The notes under the pieces are model-generated. The model worked only from the letters and a program-made list of their open reading frames with translations, was not told where the DNA came from and searched no databases. A program made the translations under genes and the position numbers. This document shows, one piece after another, positions 1-5,722 of a DNA stretch of 9,213 nt (position 1 is its first letter; each line of letters starts with the position of its first letter). Source of the DNA: Archangiaceae bacterium (GTDB lineage: Bacteria > Myxococcota > Myxococcia > Myxococcales > Myxococcaceae); NCBI GenBank assembly GCA_023248915.1, contig JAHFDQ010000094.1, positions 4,342 to 13,554 on the forward strand, read 5' to 3'.

Positions 1-422
1 GCGCCCTGAAGGCGGTCGCCGATCATGTACGTCGCCGATTTCTGGGTGACCACGTCCTGAATCGACGCGATCGACCACTCGGGCAGCCCGGCCAGGAGCG
101 TGCCCAGCAGCTTCACCCTCAACCCCGAACGAACCGGAGCGGCCGTCAGGTCCGCGGCCGGCGCTGCATCGGGTTCCTTGACCTCGACTTCCTTCACCGG
201 CAGCGGCAAGCCCGTCAGCTTCGCCATGCGCTCGACCGACAGCGGAGCGGCGGCCTCAGCCAGCTTTGGTCGGTCGGCCGCCTTGGCCGAGCCCTGGCCC
301 GAGGGAAGCGGAGAGATGGCCGCCTCGACGAAGAGGTTCGCGGTCCGCGCGACCAGGAACATCACCGCGACCAGGAAGAGCAGGTTGACTGCCCAGAAGT
401 ACTTTCGAAAGAGGAGCTCCAT
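1..422 (-). CDS. gspC: Type II secretion system protein GspC, N-terminal part (cut by left edge)
   Basis: GspC is the inner-membrane protein that links the cytoplasmic-membrane platform of the type II secretion system to the outer-membrane secretin GspD. The visible 140 residues begin MELLFRKYFWAVNLLFLVAV: a short cytoplasmic start, then one membrane segment (about residues 9-25). A proline/alanine-rich periplasmic linker follows (about 35-97). Then comes the start of the GspC homology region, with LLGTLLAG, PEWSIASIQD and the TYMIGDRL strand (about 103-140), which matches the family pattern of LLGT...PEWS.A.I.D......Y..GD. The rest lies beyond the left edge. I chose the ATG at 422 because it leaves the usual few residues before the membrane segment and has GGGA just upstream. 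An in-frame ATG at 440 would add six residues and is possible. A sigma-54-type promoter lies 36 bp upstream. Other gsp genes would be expected off the left edge. Confidence 0.85.
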   Translation of the reverse strand, partial: MELLFRKYFWAVNLLFLVAVMFLVARTANLFVEAAISPLPSGQGSAKAADRPKLAEAAAPLSVERMAKLTGLPLPVKEVEVKEPDAAPAADLTAAPVRSGLRVKLLGTLLAGLPEWSIASIQDVVTQKSATYMIGDRLQG

Positions 423-457
423 ATTCCCGTCTGGGCGCATGGGCCCGGACGTCGGGC

Positions 458-473
458 AGCAAGCGAGGTGCCA
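458..473 (-). promoter_or_regulatory. rpoN-dependent promoter: Sigma-54 (-24/-12) promoter for gspC
   Basis: Read on the minus strand, positions 473 to 458 are TGGCACCTCGCTTGCT. This fits the RpoN consensus TGGCACG-N4-TTGCW at every conserved position except the seventh base (C for G). The GG and GC dinucleotides have the required 10-bp spacing, and the base before the site is the preferred pyrimidine. The start of transcription would fall near 447, about 25 bp ahead of the gspC ATG at 422. Sigma-54 promoters need an enhancer-binding activator; candidate upstream sites are listed separately. The call rests on motif match and placement only. Confidence 0.7.
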
Positions 474-510
474 GGCAAACCATTCGCCGAAGGCCCGCAA
501 GTGACAGTCA

Positions 511-553
511 AGGGGTCGAATTCATTCCCGATTATTGGCCGCTGAGGGGTCGA
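511..553. repeat. Pair of direct repeats AGGGGTCGA upstream of the gspC promoter
   Basis: AGGGGTCGA occurs at 511-519 and again at 545-553, with starts 34 bp apart (about three helical turns). Relative to the predicted gspC start near 447, the copies lie at about -64 to -72 and -98 to -106, a plausible position for an activator binding upstream of a sigma-54 promoter. Nine bases can recur by chance in GC-rich DNA, so this is only a candidate operator. Confidence 0.3.
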
Positions 554-750
554 GGCGGGCCCGGTCGCAGCGCCGGCGACAAAATGTCAAAGCCCCGTGA
601 GCGGTTCATGACGGGCTGTCAGACCGCGGCGGCAGGGGGCGCGGCGGCAAGGCCGGGCTGGGGGCAGGCGCGCGCGGCCAGCCGGCGGGCACGGATGCGG
701 GGGGCGCACAGCGCGAGCGCCCCAAGACACGCAGGTCGCCGCTGAGGTAC

Positions 751-1659
751 ATGGCCGCCATGACCGCCGTGCGCGTGGACAAGACCTGGCAGGCGAGGGG
801 GCTCGCGACTTTCAGCACCGAAGCGATTCTTGGAACGCTTCGCCATTACGGCGTCGCGGTTGACGAGGCGGGTTTCCGCACGGCGGCGGCCGTGAAGTAC
901 CCCCATGGCATCGCCGAGGAGTGGTTGAAGGCCTGGGCGGGGAAGGGCCAGTTCGCGCGATTCCCGTTCTTCGCGGCCGAGGAACTCTGGACGCGCCTCG
1001 AGAAGGGGAGGACCACGCCCTCAGAGCTCACCCAGGCGGTGGCGGCGCTCGCGAAAGCACTGCGCGAGCTGCGCGACGACCAGCCCGACGCACCCGTCGG
1101 CGCCACCCTCGCTCGGGCCAACGAGCTCGTGGCGCAGGCGCCTCGGTCGAACGGCGTGCTGGACGAGGCGTTTTCGAGCGAGGTCGAGCTGCACCTGCGC
1201 GACTCGGTGGCCGAGCTGAACCAGCTCGCCTTGGGGTTGGTCGAGGACGGGCACGTCGAAGACGCCGACGACCTGGTCGCCATCGAAGAGGCCGTCCTCC
1301 CTGTTCTGGGAGGCACCGCGCGGGCCATGGTCCGCGCCGCCAAGGGCGAGAAGGCCGAGGCGTCGGCAGACCTGGAAGCCATCGCGCAGAAGCCCGAAGC
1401 GAAGCCCGAGACCCGGCTGGCGGCCCTCGAAGGGCTGCTCGCGATGGGGGCGTCGGAGAAGGCGCACGCGCAGGGCGTCCGGTTGCTCGACGACGCCGAA
1501 GCACGGGGCGACCTTCACTTCGCCCTCGCGGTGGGAGAGCGCCTCGTGCACGCGGGCGAACACCTCGGCCCCGAAGCACAGGCCAAGGCGATGGCGCGCT
1601 TGCAGCGGCTGACCGAGCTTCACCACGCCGCCCACCCGCACCACGCGCACCGGCGCTGA
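751..1659 (+). CDS. Hypothetical alpha-helical protein with His-rich C-terminus
   Basis: I do not recognise the family. The 302-residue product has no signal peptide and no membrane segment, so it should be cytoplasmic. It is rich in Ala, Leu, Glu and Arg, and most of it reads as amphipathic helices. Residues about 215-290 alternate short helices (TRLAALEGLLAMGASEKA, ALAVGERLVHAGEHLGPEA) in a way that resembles TPR-like repeats, without a clear consensus. It ends HHAAHPHHAHRR, a His cluster that could bind metal. Natural amino-acid composition and a complete reading frame favour a real gene over the overlapping minus-strand frames. The start is uncertain: GAGG at 744-747 is 3 bp before ATG 751 and 12 bp before the in-frame ATG at 760, and neither spacing is ideal. 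It is divergent from gspC and convergent with the nuclease-like gene. Confidence 0.7.
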   Translation: MAAMTAVRVDKTWQARGLATFSTEAILGTLRHYGVAVDEAGFRTAAAVKYPHGIAEEWLKAWAGKGQFARFPFFAAEELWTRLEKGRTTPSELTQAVAALAKALRELRDDQPDAPVGATLARANELVAQAPRSNGVLDEAFSSEVELHLRDSVAELNQLALGLVEDGHVEDADDLVAIEEAVLPVLGGTARAMVRAAKGEKAEASADLEAIAQKPEAKPETRLAALEGLLAMGASEKAHAQGVRLLDDAEARGDLHFALAVGERLVHAGEHLGPEAQAKAMARLQRLTELHHAAHPHHAHRR

Positions 1660-1788
1660 GGGGGCGAGACGGAACCAGTCGGGGGCGCCTTGGCGTTCCC
1701 ACGAGCCTGAGTGACGAGCCCGCGCGACGGCATTGGCGCTCGACTCGGCCCCCGTTCGACGTGCTCGAGGCAAGCGCCCCGTGCCTCG

Positions 1789-2745
1789 TCAATTTTCGGG
1801 CATCGGGTGCCAGCAGACTCGCGAGATAGCCAGAGCGACGCGAATTCTCTCGGCCACGTTCTGCGGTTCTTGCGCCAACATCCGGTGCGTCACCCGCATC
1901 ACGCGCCAGCCCAGGGCGGCCAGCTGGGCGGCGCGGCGCTCGGTCGCCTCGAACTGGTCGCGCGTCAGCGCGTGGTAGGCGAAGCCATCGCACTCGATGG
2001 CGAGCGAATGCTCCGGATAGGCGAGGTCGATTTCCCCTGGCTGGCCGTCGAGCGGCTCGAACCCCATTCCGCACATCGGCAGCGGCAGCCCGGCCGCGCG
2101 AATGAGGTACCAGGTGCGGACCTCGAGCGGACTGCCGAGGGGTCTGCCCCGGGTCCGGCAATCGGAGAGCGCCCTGCGGAGCACGCACACACCGCGCCGA
2201 CCCTTCACCGCGAGCTTCTCGAGGCGATGCTCGACGAAGTCGAGGCGGACGAGCCGGCGGCGCCACGCGCTGTCGAGCGCCTCGGCAAGCACCGGTACCT
2301 CCAACTCGCCGGCCAGGTCGAGCAGCGTTCGCGCGACGCTGGTGACCGGGACTCCCTGTTCCACCCGCCGGTCTTCGTCCCGGACCCGGCCTGGGTGCAC
2401 CCTCGAGACGAGGCCCGGACGGCGAGGTTTTCCGGGAACCGTCAGCTCGATTCCCGCGGCCTCGAACCCGTCCAGGCCGTACAGCACCGCCGCCGACCGG
2501 TGGCTCGCGACCGCGTCGCCGCCGCCCCACAGGCACGCCGCGAGAAGCCGCTGGCGGAAGGTCTGGGCCGCGGTTCCCACCCGGTACACGCCGGGAAACA
2601 CGCGCGCGCACTCGCCGGCGCGCTTCGCGCGAGCGAGAGTCGAGGACCTCAACCCCAGGGAGCGCGCTTCCGCTCCGGTGAAGAGCCCGAGGCGACCGCC
2701 TGCGATGTCAACCAACTCCCGTGGGAATCTGCCCGCGCCACTCAT
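1789..2745 (-). CDS. AbiEi-antitoxin-like winged-helix protein with C-terminal DUF559 (Vsr-like) nuclease domain
   Basis: The 318-residue product has the layout of a common family of stand-alone proteins. The N-terminus (about 8-55: ELVDIAGGRLGLFTGAEARS to RVFPGVYRV) matches the winged helix of type IV AbiEi antitoxins. A middle region (about 78-150) carries ASHRSAAVLYGLDG, IELTVPGK and PVTSVARTLLDLA. A C-terminal DUF559 domain of Vsr/restriction-endonuclease-like fold (about 205-300) carries EIDLAYPEHSLAIECDGFAYH and ends LAALGWRVMRVTHRML. Asp240, Glu251, Asp253 and His258 are the likely active-site set, so the nuclease fold looks intact. No AbiEii-type nucleotidyltransferase toxin is nearby, so a classical toxin-antitoxin pair is not supported. 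The start at 2745 gives the usual family length. The frame stays open further upstream, but that stretch is repeat array. The Shine-Dalgarno signal is weak (TTGGGAC against the ATG), and the start codon sits inside repeat unit U1. The cellular role is unknown. Confidence 0.8.
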   Translation of the reverse strand: MSGAGRFPRELVDIAGGRLGLFTGAEARSLGLRSSTLARAKRAGECARVFPGVYRVGTAAQTFRQRLLAACLWGGGDAVASHRSAAVLYGLDGFEAAGIELTVPGKPRRPGLVSRVHPGRVRDEDRRVEQGVPVTSVARTLLDLAGELEVPVLAEALDSAWRRRLVRLDFVEHRLEKLAVKGRRGVCVLRRALSDCRTRGRPLGSPLEVRTWYLIRAAGLPLPMCGMGFEPLDGQPGEIDLAYPEHSLAIECDGFAYHALTRDQFEATERRAAQLAALGWRVMRVTHRMLAQEPQNVAERIRVALAISRVCWHPMPEN

Positions 2746-2824
2746 GTCCCAAAGAAAGCACGTGGGCCTGACGTTCCAGGCGCGAGCGCGTGGCAAGGCG
2801 CCTACTTGGGGACTTCTGTGCCGC
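2735..2824. repeat. Palindromic repeat unit U1
   Basis: The left core ATGTCCCAAAGAAAGCAC starts at 2745 and the right core GGGACTTCTGTGCCGCGG at 2809. The middle contains GGGCCTGACGTTCCAGGCGCGA, which is shared in variant form with U7 and U8. The left arm includes the start codon and first three codons of the nuclease-like gene on the opposite strand. Confidence 0.7.
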
Positions 2825-2908
2825 GGCACACCGTCGGCTGCGGCAAAGTCCCGAACCCCCAGCACCTGACCGGCCATGACGCCGCGGCACGCCAAACTTT
2901 TCGCGGCG

Positions 2909-2999
2909 GCGGCAGGGCTGTCCCGAGGAATGACCACCGGGGACGCGAACTCCCGGCGCAGCGTCGCATCGACCCTCGTCCCAAGGACAACCGTGCCGA
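2909..2999. repeat. Palindromic repeat unit U3
   Basis: The left core is CTGTCCCGAGGAA (GTCCC at 2920) and the right core is CCAAGGACAACCGTGCCG (AGGAC at 2984), a degenerate copy. Its middle, CACCGGGGACGC followed by CGGCGCAGCGTCGCATCGA, closely matches U5 and partly U6, which makes these three a subfamily. A more decayed left core lies at 2848 just before it. Confidence 0.6.
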
Positions 3000-3018
3000 T
3001 CTCAGTCGGGCTACCTTT

Positions 3019-3098
3019 GGCCGCGGACCGTCCCGGTACCCGGGTCAGACGTGCTCCGAGCGCGGCCCGCGCCTGCGCTCTGGGGACAGCGGCAAGAA
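3019..3098. repeat. Degenerate palindromic repeat unit between U3 and U4
   Basis: The left core GTCCC is at 3030 and the right core GGGAC at 3083, only 53 bp apart, so this copy is shortened. The middle GGGTCAGACGTGCTCCGAGCG resembles the GGGCCTGACGCTCCGGGCG segment of U7. Its right arm runs directly into the left arm of U4. Confidence 0.45.
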
Positions 3099-3178
3099 TG
3101 TCCCAAAGAAAGCACCTAGGCCTCCAGTCCCAGCCGCAGACACGTGCCAACCTTGCTTCTTCGGGACATCCGCGCCGG
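3089..3178. repeat. Palindromic repeat unit U4
   Basis: The left arm GCGGCAAGAATGTCCCAAAG starts at 3089 and continues to AAAGC. The right arm is GCTTCTTCGGGACATCCGCG (GGGAC at 3163). The arms pair over ATGTCCC-N-AAGAA plus flanks. The left core is identical to U1 over ATGTCCCAAAGAAAGCAC. Confidence 0.75.
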
Positions 3179-3271
3179 TGGCGGCGGGGGGCGCGCCCTC
3201 GGCAGCGGCGTGTCCCGACCCAACCACGCCGGAAGGTCCCGGCGCGAGCGCGCGCCAAAGGTCTGGCGGCA

Positions 3272-3357
3272 GCGGCGAAGATGTCCCGGAGAAAGCACCG
3301 GGGACGCTTCCCGCGCAGCGCCGCATCGATTCTCGTTCTTCGGGACACCCGTGGTGG
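3272..3357. repeat. Palindromic repeat unit U5
   Basis: The left arm contains GAAGATGTCCCGGAGAAAGC (GTCCC at 3283) and the right arm TCGTTCTTCGGGACACCCG (GGGAC at 3342). The middle, ACCGGGGACGC then GCGCAGCGCCGCATCGAT, is shared with U3 and U6. A decayed half-unit with GTCCC at 3212 precedes it, and another possible decayed copy follows at about 3386. Confidence 0.75.
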
Positions 3358-3482
3358 GGGCTGACGCGCTACCGGCCAATGGTAGGGCCCGAAGCATCCA
3401 TGCCTGGCGCGCCGGGCGTGGTCACGAGCCGACGTTCCGCCGTCGGGGCGCCTGCGCTCCTGGGCCGGGCTATTTGACGGCT

Positions 3483-3572
3483 GCGGCACTATTGTCCCCA
3501 AGAAGCCTTCAGAGAGGGATTCACTAGGCGCAGCTGCGCATCGACGCTCGTTCCTCCGGACATCTGTGCCGC
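3483..3572. repeat. Palindromic repeat unit U6
   Basis: The left arm is GCGGCACTATTGTCCCCAAG (GTCCC at 3494) and the right arm TTCCTCCGGACATCTGTGCC (CGGAC at 3557). The middle GGCGCAGCTGCGCATCGACG matches U3 and U5. It is the first of four units with a regular period of about 114 bp. Confidence 0.75.
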
Positions 3573-3596
3573 CGGTGGAAGGCAGCACGGGCGCTC

Positions 3597-3686
3597 ACTG
3601 CAGGGATGTCCGCAAGGCAGAACCGGGGCCTGACGCTCCGGGCGCGACATCTCGACGAGGCCCCGCCTTGGTGACGCTCTGCCGCG
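3597..3686. repeat. Palindromic repeat unit U7
   Basis: The left core is GGGATGTCCGCAAGGCAG (GTCCG at 3608) and the right core CTTGGTGACGCTCTGCCGC (GTGAC at 3671), which is weaker. The middle GGGGCCTGACGCTCCGGGCG is the clearest copy of the internal motif also seen in U1 and U8. Confidence 0.6.
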
Positions 3687-3709
3687 ATGCATCGGGCGCA
3701 CGGGCGGTT

Positions 3710-3800
3710 GCGGCAACGATGTCCCGTGGAAGGCGTCTGGACATCACGCTCCGGGCGTAGGTCGCGTGCCCGGGCGGCTTCTTCGGGACATCTGTGCCGC
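3710..3800. repeat. Palindromic repeat unit U8 (best-preserved hairpin)
   Basis: The left arm 3710-3734 and right arm 3776-3800 match as reverse complements at 20 of 25 positions by my hand alignment, including an uninterrupted GATGTCCCG/CGGGACATC block and GCGGCA/TGCCGC ends, with a 41-nt loop. The loop carries CACGCTCCGGGCG. This copy is the best guide to the ancestral unit. Confidence 0.8.
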
Positions 3801-3823
3801 TCGCGGCGCGCCCACCTGCGACT

Positions 3824-3911
3824 CCGGCGGGAATGCCCCGAAGAGCACTGGGGCCCTGCGCTCCGAACGTCGCGGCGCGCCAAGGTCGCTTCCTCGGGAA
3901 ATAGGTGCCGC
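3824..3911. repeat. Palindromic repeat unit U9
   Basis: The left core is GGGAATGCCCCGAAGAGCAC (GCCCC at 3835) and the right core CTTCCTCGGGAAATAGGTGC (GGGAA at 3896), both mutated at core positions. The middle GGGGCCCTGCGCTCCGAACG matches U7 and U8. The unit ends about 20 bp past the stop codon of the RidA-family gene. It could fold in that gene's transcript, but there is no U-tract to call it an intrinsic terminator. Confidence 0.65.
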
Positions 3912-3931
3912 TGGCGGGCGAGGCGGCGAAG

Positions 3932-4318
3932 CTACCCGACGACCGCGTCCGCTTCGATCTCGACCAGCATCCAGTCCTCGATGAGGCGGCGCACCTCGAC
4001 CATCGACGTCGCGGGCCGCACCTGGCCCAGCAGTTCGGCGTGCGCCCGGCCCACGGCTCGCCAGTCGCGGACGATGTCCACTACGTAGATTCGCGTGCGC
4101 ACGACGTCGTCGAGGGTTGCGCCCGCCTGCGCCAGCGCCGCCTGAATGTTCAAGAGCGCCTGCCTCGCCTGGGCGTACGCGTCGCCCTCGACGTGGCCGC
4201 CGCCCGGCAAGGTGGCCGTGGTCCCGGTGACGAAGATCAGGTCGCCGGCCCGCACCAATCGCGAGTAGCCGACCAGCGGTTCCCAAGGCGTGCCCGTCGA
4301 CACCCGAAGGCGCTTCAT
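3932..4318 (-). CDS. RidA/YjgF/UK114 family protein lacking the canonical catalytic Arg
   Basis: The 128-residue product has the full family length and pattern. It opens with a strand block SRLVRAGDLIFVTGTTATLPGG (about 19-40), then the helix AYAQARQALLNIQAALAQAGATLDDVVRTRIYVVD (about 47-81). It ends with the signature RPATSMVEVRRLIEDWMLVEIEADAVV (101-127). RidA proteins form trimers that hydrolyse reactive enamine/imine intermediates from PLP enzymes, using an Arg equivalent to E. coli Arg105. When PATSMVEV is aligned with E. coli PARSCVEV, that position is Thr104. The imine-deaminase activity is therefore doubtful, and this is more likely one of the Rid subfamilies without the Arg. It starts 7 bp after the regulator stop with little Shine-Dalgarno signal, so translation probably depends on coupling. 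It is the last gene of the run, and the palindrome array begins about 20 bp after its stop. Confidence 0.9.
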   Translation of the reverse strand: MKRLRVSTGTPWEPLVGYSRLVRAGDLIFVTGTTATLPGGGHVEGDAYAQARQALLNIQAALAQAGATLDDVVRTRIYVVDIVRDWRAVGRAHAELLGQVRPATSMVEVRRLIEDWMLVEIEADAVVG

Positions 4319-4325
4319 GGCGCGA

Positions 4326-5720
4326 TCACTTGGGTAGGGACGGAGGCTCGGTCTCGCCCGTTGCCGCCGCGTCCTTCTCGAGCTTGCGGTAGATGGTGCG
4401 CGCGGCGATGCCCAACAGCCGTGCCGCCAGCGTCTTGTCGCCCCCAGTGTGGCGCAGCGTCTCGGCGATGGCGCGCCGCTCGATCTCCTCCATCGGCGTT
4501 CCGATGGGGATGACGAGCTGGTTGGCCGCGCCGAGCGGGCCCTTCCGGACGCTCTCGGGCAGGTCGCCGACCTCGAGCACCTCGCCCCGCGCCAGCACCA
4601 CCGCGCGCTCGACCGCGTGCTCGAGCTCGCGCACGTTGCCGGGCCAGGCGTAGTTCTCGAGCACCGACAGCGCCTCGGCCGAGAAGCCGCGCACCGTCTT
4701 GCCGTTCTTGGCCGCGTACCGCCTGAGGAAATGGTCCGCGAGCAGCGGAATGTCCTCGCGTCGCGACGCCAGCGAGGGAATCCCCACCTCGACGACGTTG
4801 AGGCGGTAGTACAGGTCTTCCCGAAAGCGCCCCTCGGCGACCTCGCGCTTCAGGTCCTTGTTGGTCGCGGCCACCAGCCGGACGTCCACCTTGACCATCT
4901 GCGTGCCGCCCAGGCGTTCGAGCTCGCCCTCCTGCAGCACCCTCAACAGCTTCACCTGAGCGGAAGCAGACATCTCGCCGACCTCGTCGAGGAACAGCGT
5001 GCCCCCGTCGGCGCGCTCGAAGCGGCCTTCCCGTCGGGCCACCGCCCCGGTGAAGGCGCCCTTCTCGACGCCGAACAGCTCGGCCTCGAGGATACTCTCG
5101 GGCAGGGCCGCGCAGTTGACCGCGATGAACGGCCCCTTGGCGCGGGGCGACAGCTCGTGAATGGCGCGCGCGGCCAATTCCTTTCCGGTGCCCGACTCTC
5201 CGACGAACAAGACTGTCGCCGACGATGGGGCCGCCTGGCGCACGGTGTCCATGAAGGCGCGGAAGGCGGGGGCCTGGCCGACCATCGTGCGGCCACCGGG
5301 AGCGCCCAGGTCGGCCAGCCTTTCCTTCAGGTCGCGGTTCTCGGCGACCAGGGCCTGCTTCTCCATCGCCTTCTGCACGGCCTTGACCAGGCTGTGCCGC
5401 TTCAACGGCTTGGTGATGAAGTCGTAGGCCCCGTCGCGCATCGCGGCCACGGCGGTCTCGACCGTCGCGTAGGCCGTCATCAAGACGACCTCGACGTCGG
5501 GCCGCAGCGTCCGCGAGGCCTTCAACAATTCCTGGCCGTCCATGCCCGGCATCATCAGGTCGGTGACCAGCACGCCCACCTCGGGCTTCCGCAACAGCGC
5601 GAGCGCGTCGGGCCCGTTCGAGGCGGTCAGGGTCGGCACCCCCTCGCGCTGGAAGATGCGCGCCACCGAGTCGAGGTTGGCCTGGTCGTCGTCGACCACC
5701 AGCACGGTGACGGGCCCCAT
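4326..5720 (-). CDS. NtrC-family sigma-54-dependent response regulator
   Basis: The 464-residue protein is a complete three-domain activator. The receiver domain (about 3-120) has the acidic pair Asp10/Asp11, phospho-acceptor Asp54 (VTDLMMPGMDG), Thr82 and Lys104. The AAA+ domain (about 146-385) has Walker A GESGTGKE (174-181), the sigma-54 contact loop GAFTGA (221-226) fully intact, Walker B GGTLFLDE (239-246), RFREDLYYRLNV (298-309) and WPGNVREL (359-366). A Fis-type helix-turn-helix (about 411-448) has GGDKTLAARLLGIAARTIYRKL for DNA binding. The start at 5720 directly precedes the receiver sequence; the frame is open upstream but only in the shadow of the lipoprotein gene. The start overlaps the lipoprotein stop by one base. 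No histidine kinase is in the window, so its partner is unknown. Its targets are unknown too; a sigma-54 site lies near gspC. Confidence 0.95.
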   Translation of the reverse strand: MGPVTVLVVDDDQANLDSVARIFQREGVPTLTASNGPDALALLRKPEVGVLVTDLMMPGMDGQELLKASRTLRPDVEVVLMTAYATVETAVAAMRDGAYDFITKPLKRHSLVKAVQKAMEKQALVAENRDLKERLADLGAPGGRTMVGQAPAFRAFMDTVRQAAPSSATVLFVGESGTGKELAARAIHELSPRAKGPFIAVNCAALPESILEAELFGVEKGAFTGAVARREGRFERADGGTLFLDEVGEMSASAQVKLLRVLQEGELERLGGTQMVKVDVRLVAATNKDLKREVAEGRFREDLYYRLNVVEVGIPSLASRREDIPLLADHFLRRYAAKNGKTVRGFSAEALSVLENYAWPGNVRELEHAVERAVVLARGEVLEVGDLPESVRKGPLGAANQLVIPIGTPMEEIERRAIAETLRHTGGDKTLAARLLGIAARTIYRKLEKDAAATGETEPPSLPK

Positions 5721-5722
5721 CA
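5718..5722 (-). promoter_or_regulatory. TGATG stop/start overlap coupling lipoprotein and regulator
   Basis: On the minus strand the lipoprotein stop TGA (5722-5720) shares its A with the regulator start ATG (5720-5718). No good Shine-Dalgarno sequence is seen in the preceding 20 bases. The regulator is therefore probably translated by ribosomes that terminate on the lipoprotein frame and restart. Confidence 0.75.

Larger units (their letters stand above)
423..750. other. Divergent intergenic region between gspC and the 751-1659 gene
   Basis: No credible gene is seen here. The gspC-proximal half contains the sigma-54 site (458-473) and the AGGGGTCGA repeats. A short AT-rich patch (about 520-537) lies between the repeats. 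A small palindrome GACAAAATGTC is at 578-588, and an imperfect inverted pair (GCCCCGT at 591-597 with ACGGGC at 611-616) follows it. The half next to the plus-strand gene (about 620-740) is almost pure G+C with no recognisable -10/-35 pair. The promoter of the plus-strand gene was not identified. Confidence 0.5.
2735..3911. repeat. Array of about 11-12 degenerate palindromic repeat units
   Basis: The whole gap between the RidA-family stop and the nuclease-like gene start is built from imperfect copies of one motif. Each unit has a left core close to GCGGCA-N2-GATGTCCC-N-AAGAA and, in most, a right core close to its reverse complement (TTCTTCGGGACATCTGTGCCGC), with a less conserved middle that often includes CTGACGCTCCGGGCGCGA. 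Left cores (GTCCC or variants) start at 2746, 2848, 2920, 3030, 3100, 3212, 3283, about 3386, 3494, 3608, 3721 and 3835. Right cores start at 2809, 2984, 3083, 3163, 3342, 3557, 3671, 3785 and 3896. The left-to-right distance is 59-64 bp in eight of the nine paired units, so each can fold into a hairpin with a loop of about 40 nt. Unit spacings (70-114 bp) are mostly not multiples of three, which argues against coding. I cannot name the repeat family. REP/BIME-like or MITE-derived elements are the nearest concepts. Confidence 0.8.

Noticed and set aside
100..504. Plus-strand frame of 134 codons over gspC
   Set aside because: It lies antisense to a recognisable GspC N-terminus and has no family resemblance.
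585..590. TTGACA on the minus strand as a sigma-70 -35 box for gspC
   Set aside because: No acceptable -10 hexamer is found 16-18 bp downstream, and the region there is nearly all G+C.
1671..1699. Inverted repeat GGAAC/GTTCC between the convergent genes as a terminator
   Set aside because: There are only five paired bases with a 19-nt loop and no T-tract; too weak to call.
1028..2611. Minus-strand frame of 527 codons spanning the hypothetical gene and the nuclease-like gene
   Set aside because: The product is Arg/Pro/Gly-rich with no recognisable domain, and both overlapped genes have better protein-like products.
1711..3588. Very long open frames on both strands through the palindrome array (about 590 codons each way)
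   Set aside because: High GC suppresses stop codons. The unit spacings are mostly not multiples of three, the predicted residues are low-complexity Arg/Ala/Pro, and only the 1789-2745 segment of the minus frame resembles a known family.
2735..3911. CRISPR array
   Set aside because: Units are degenerate along their whole length, spacing varies from 70 to 114 bp, the segments between cores are related to each other rather than unique, and no cas gene is present.
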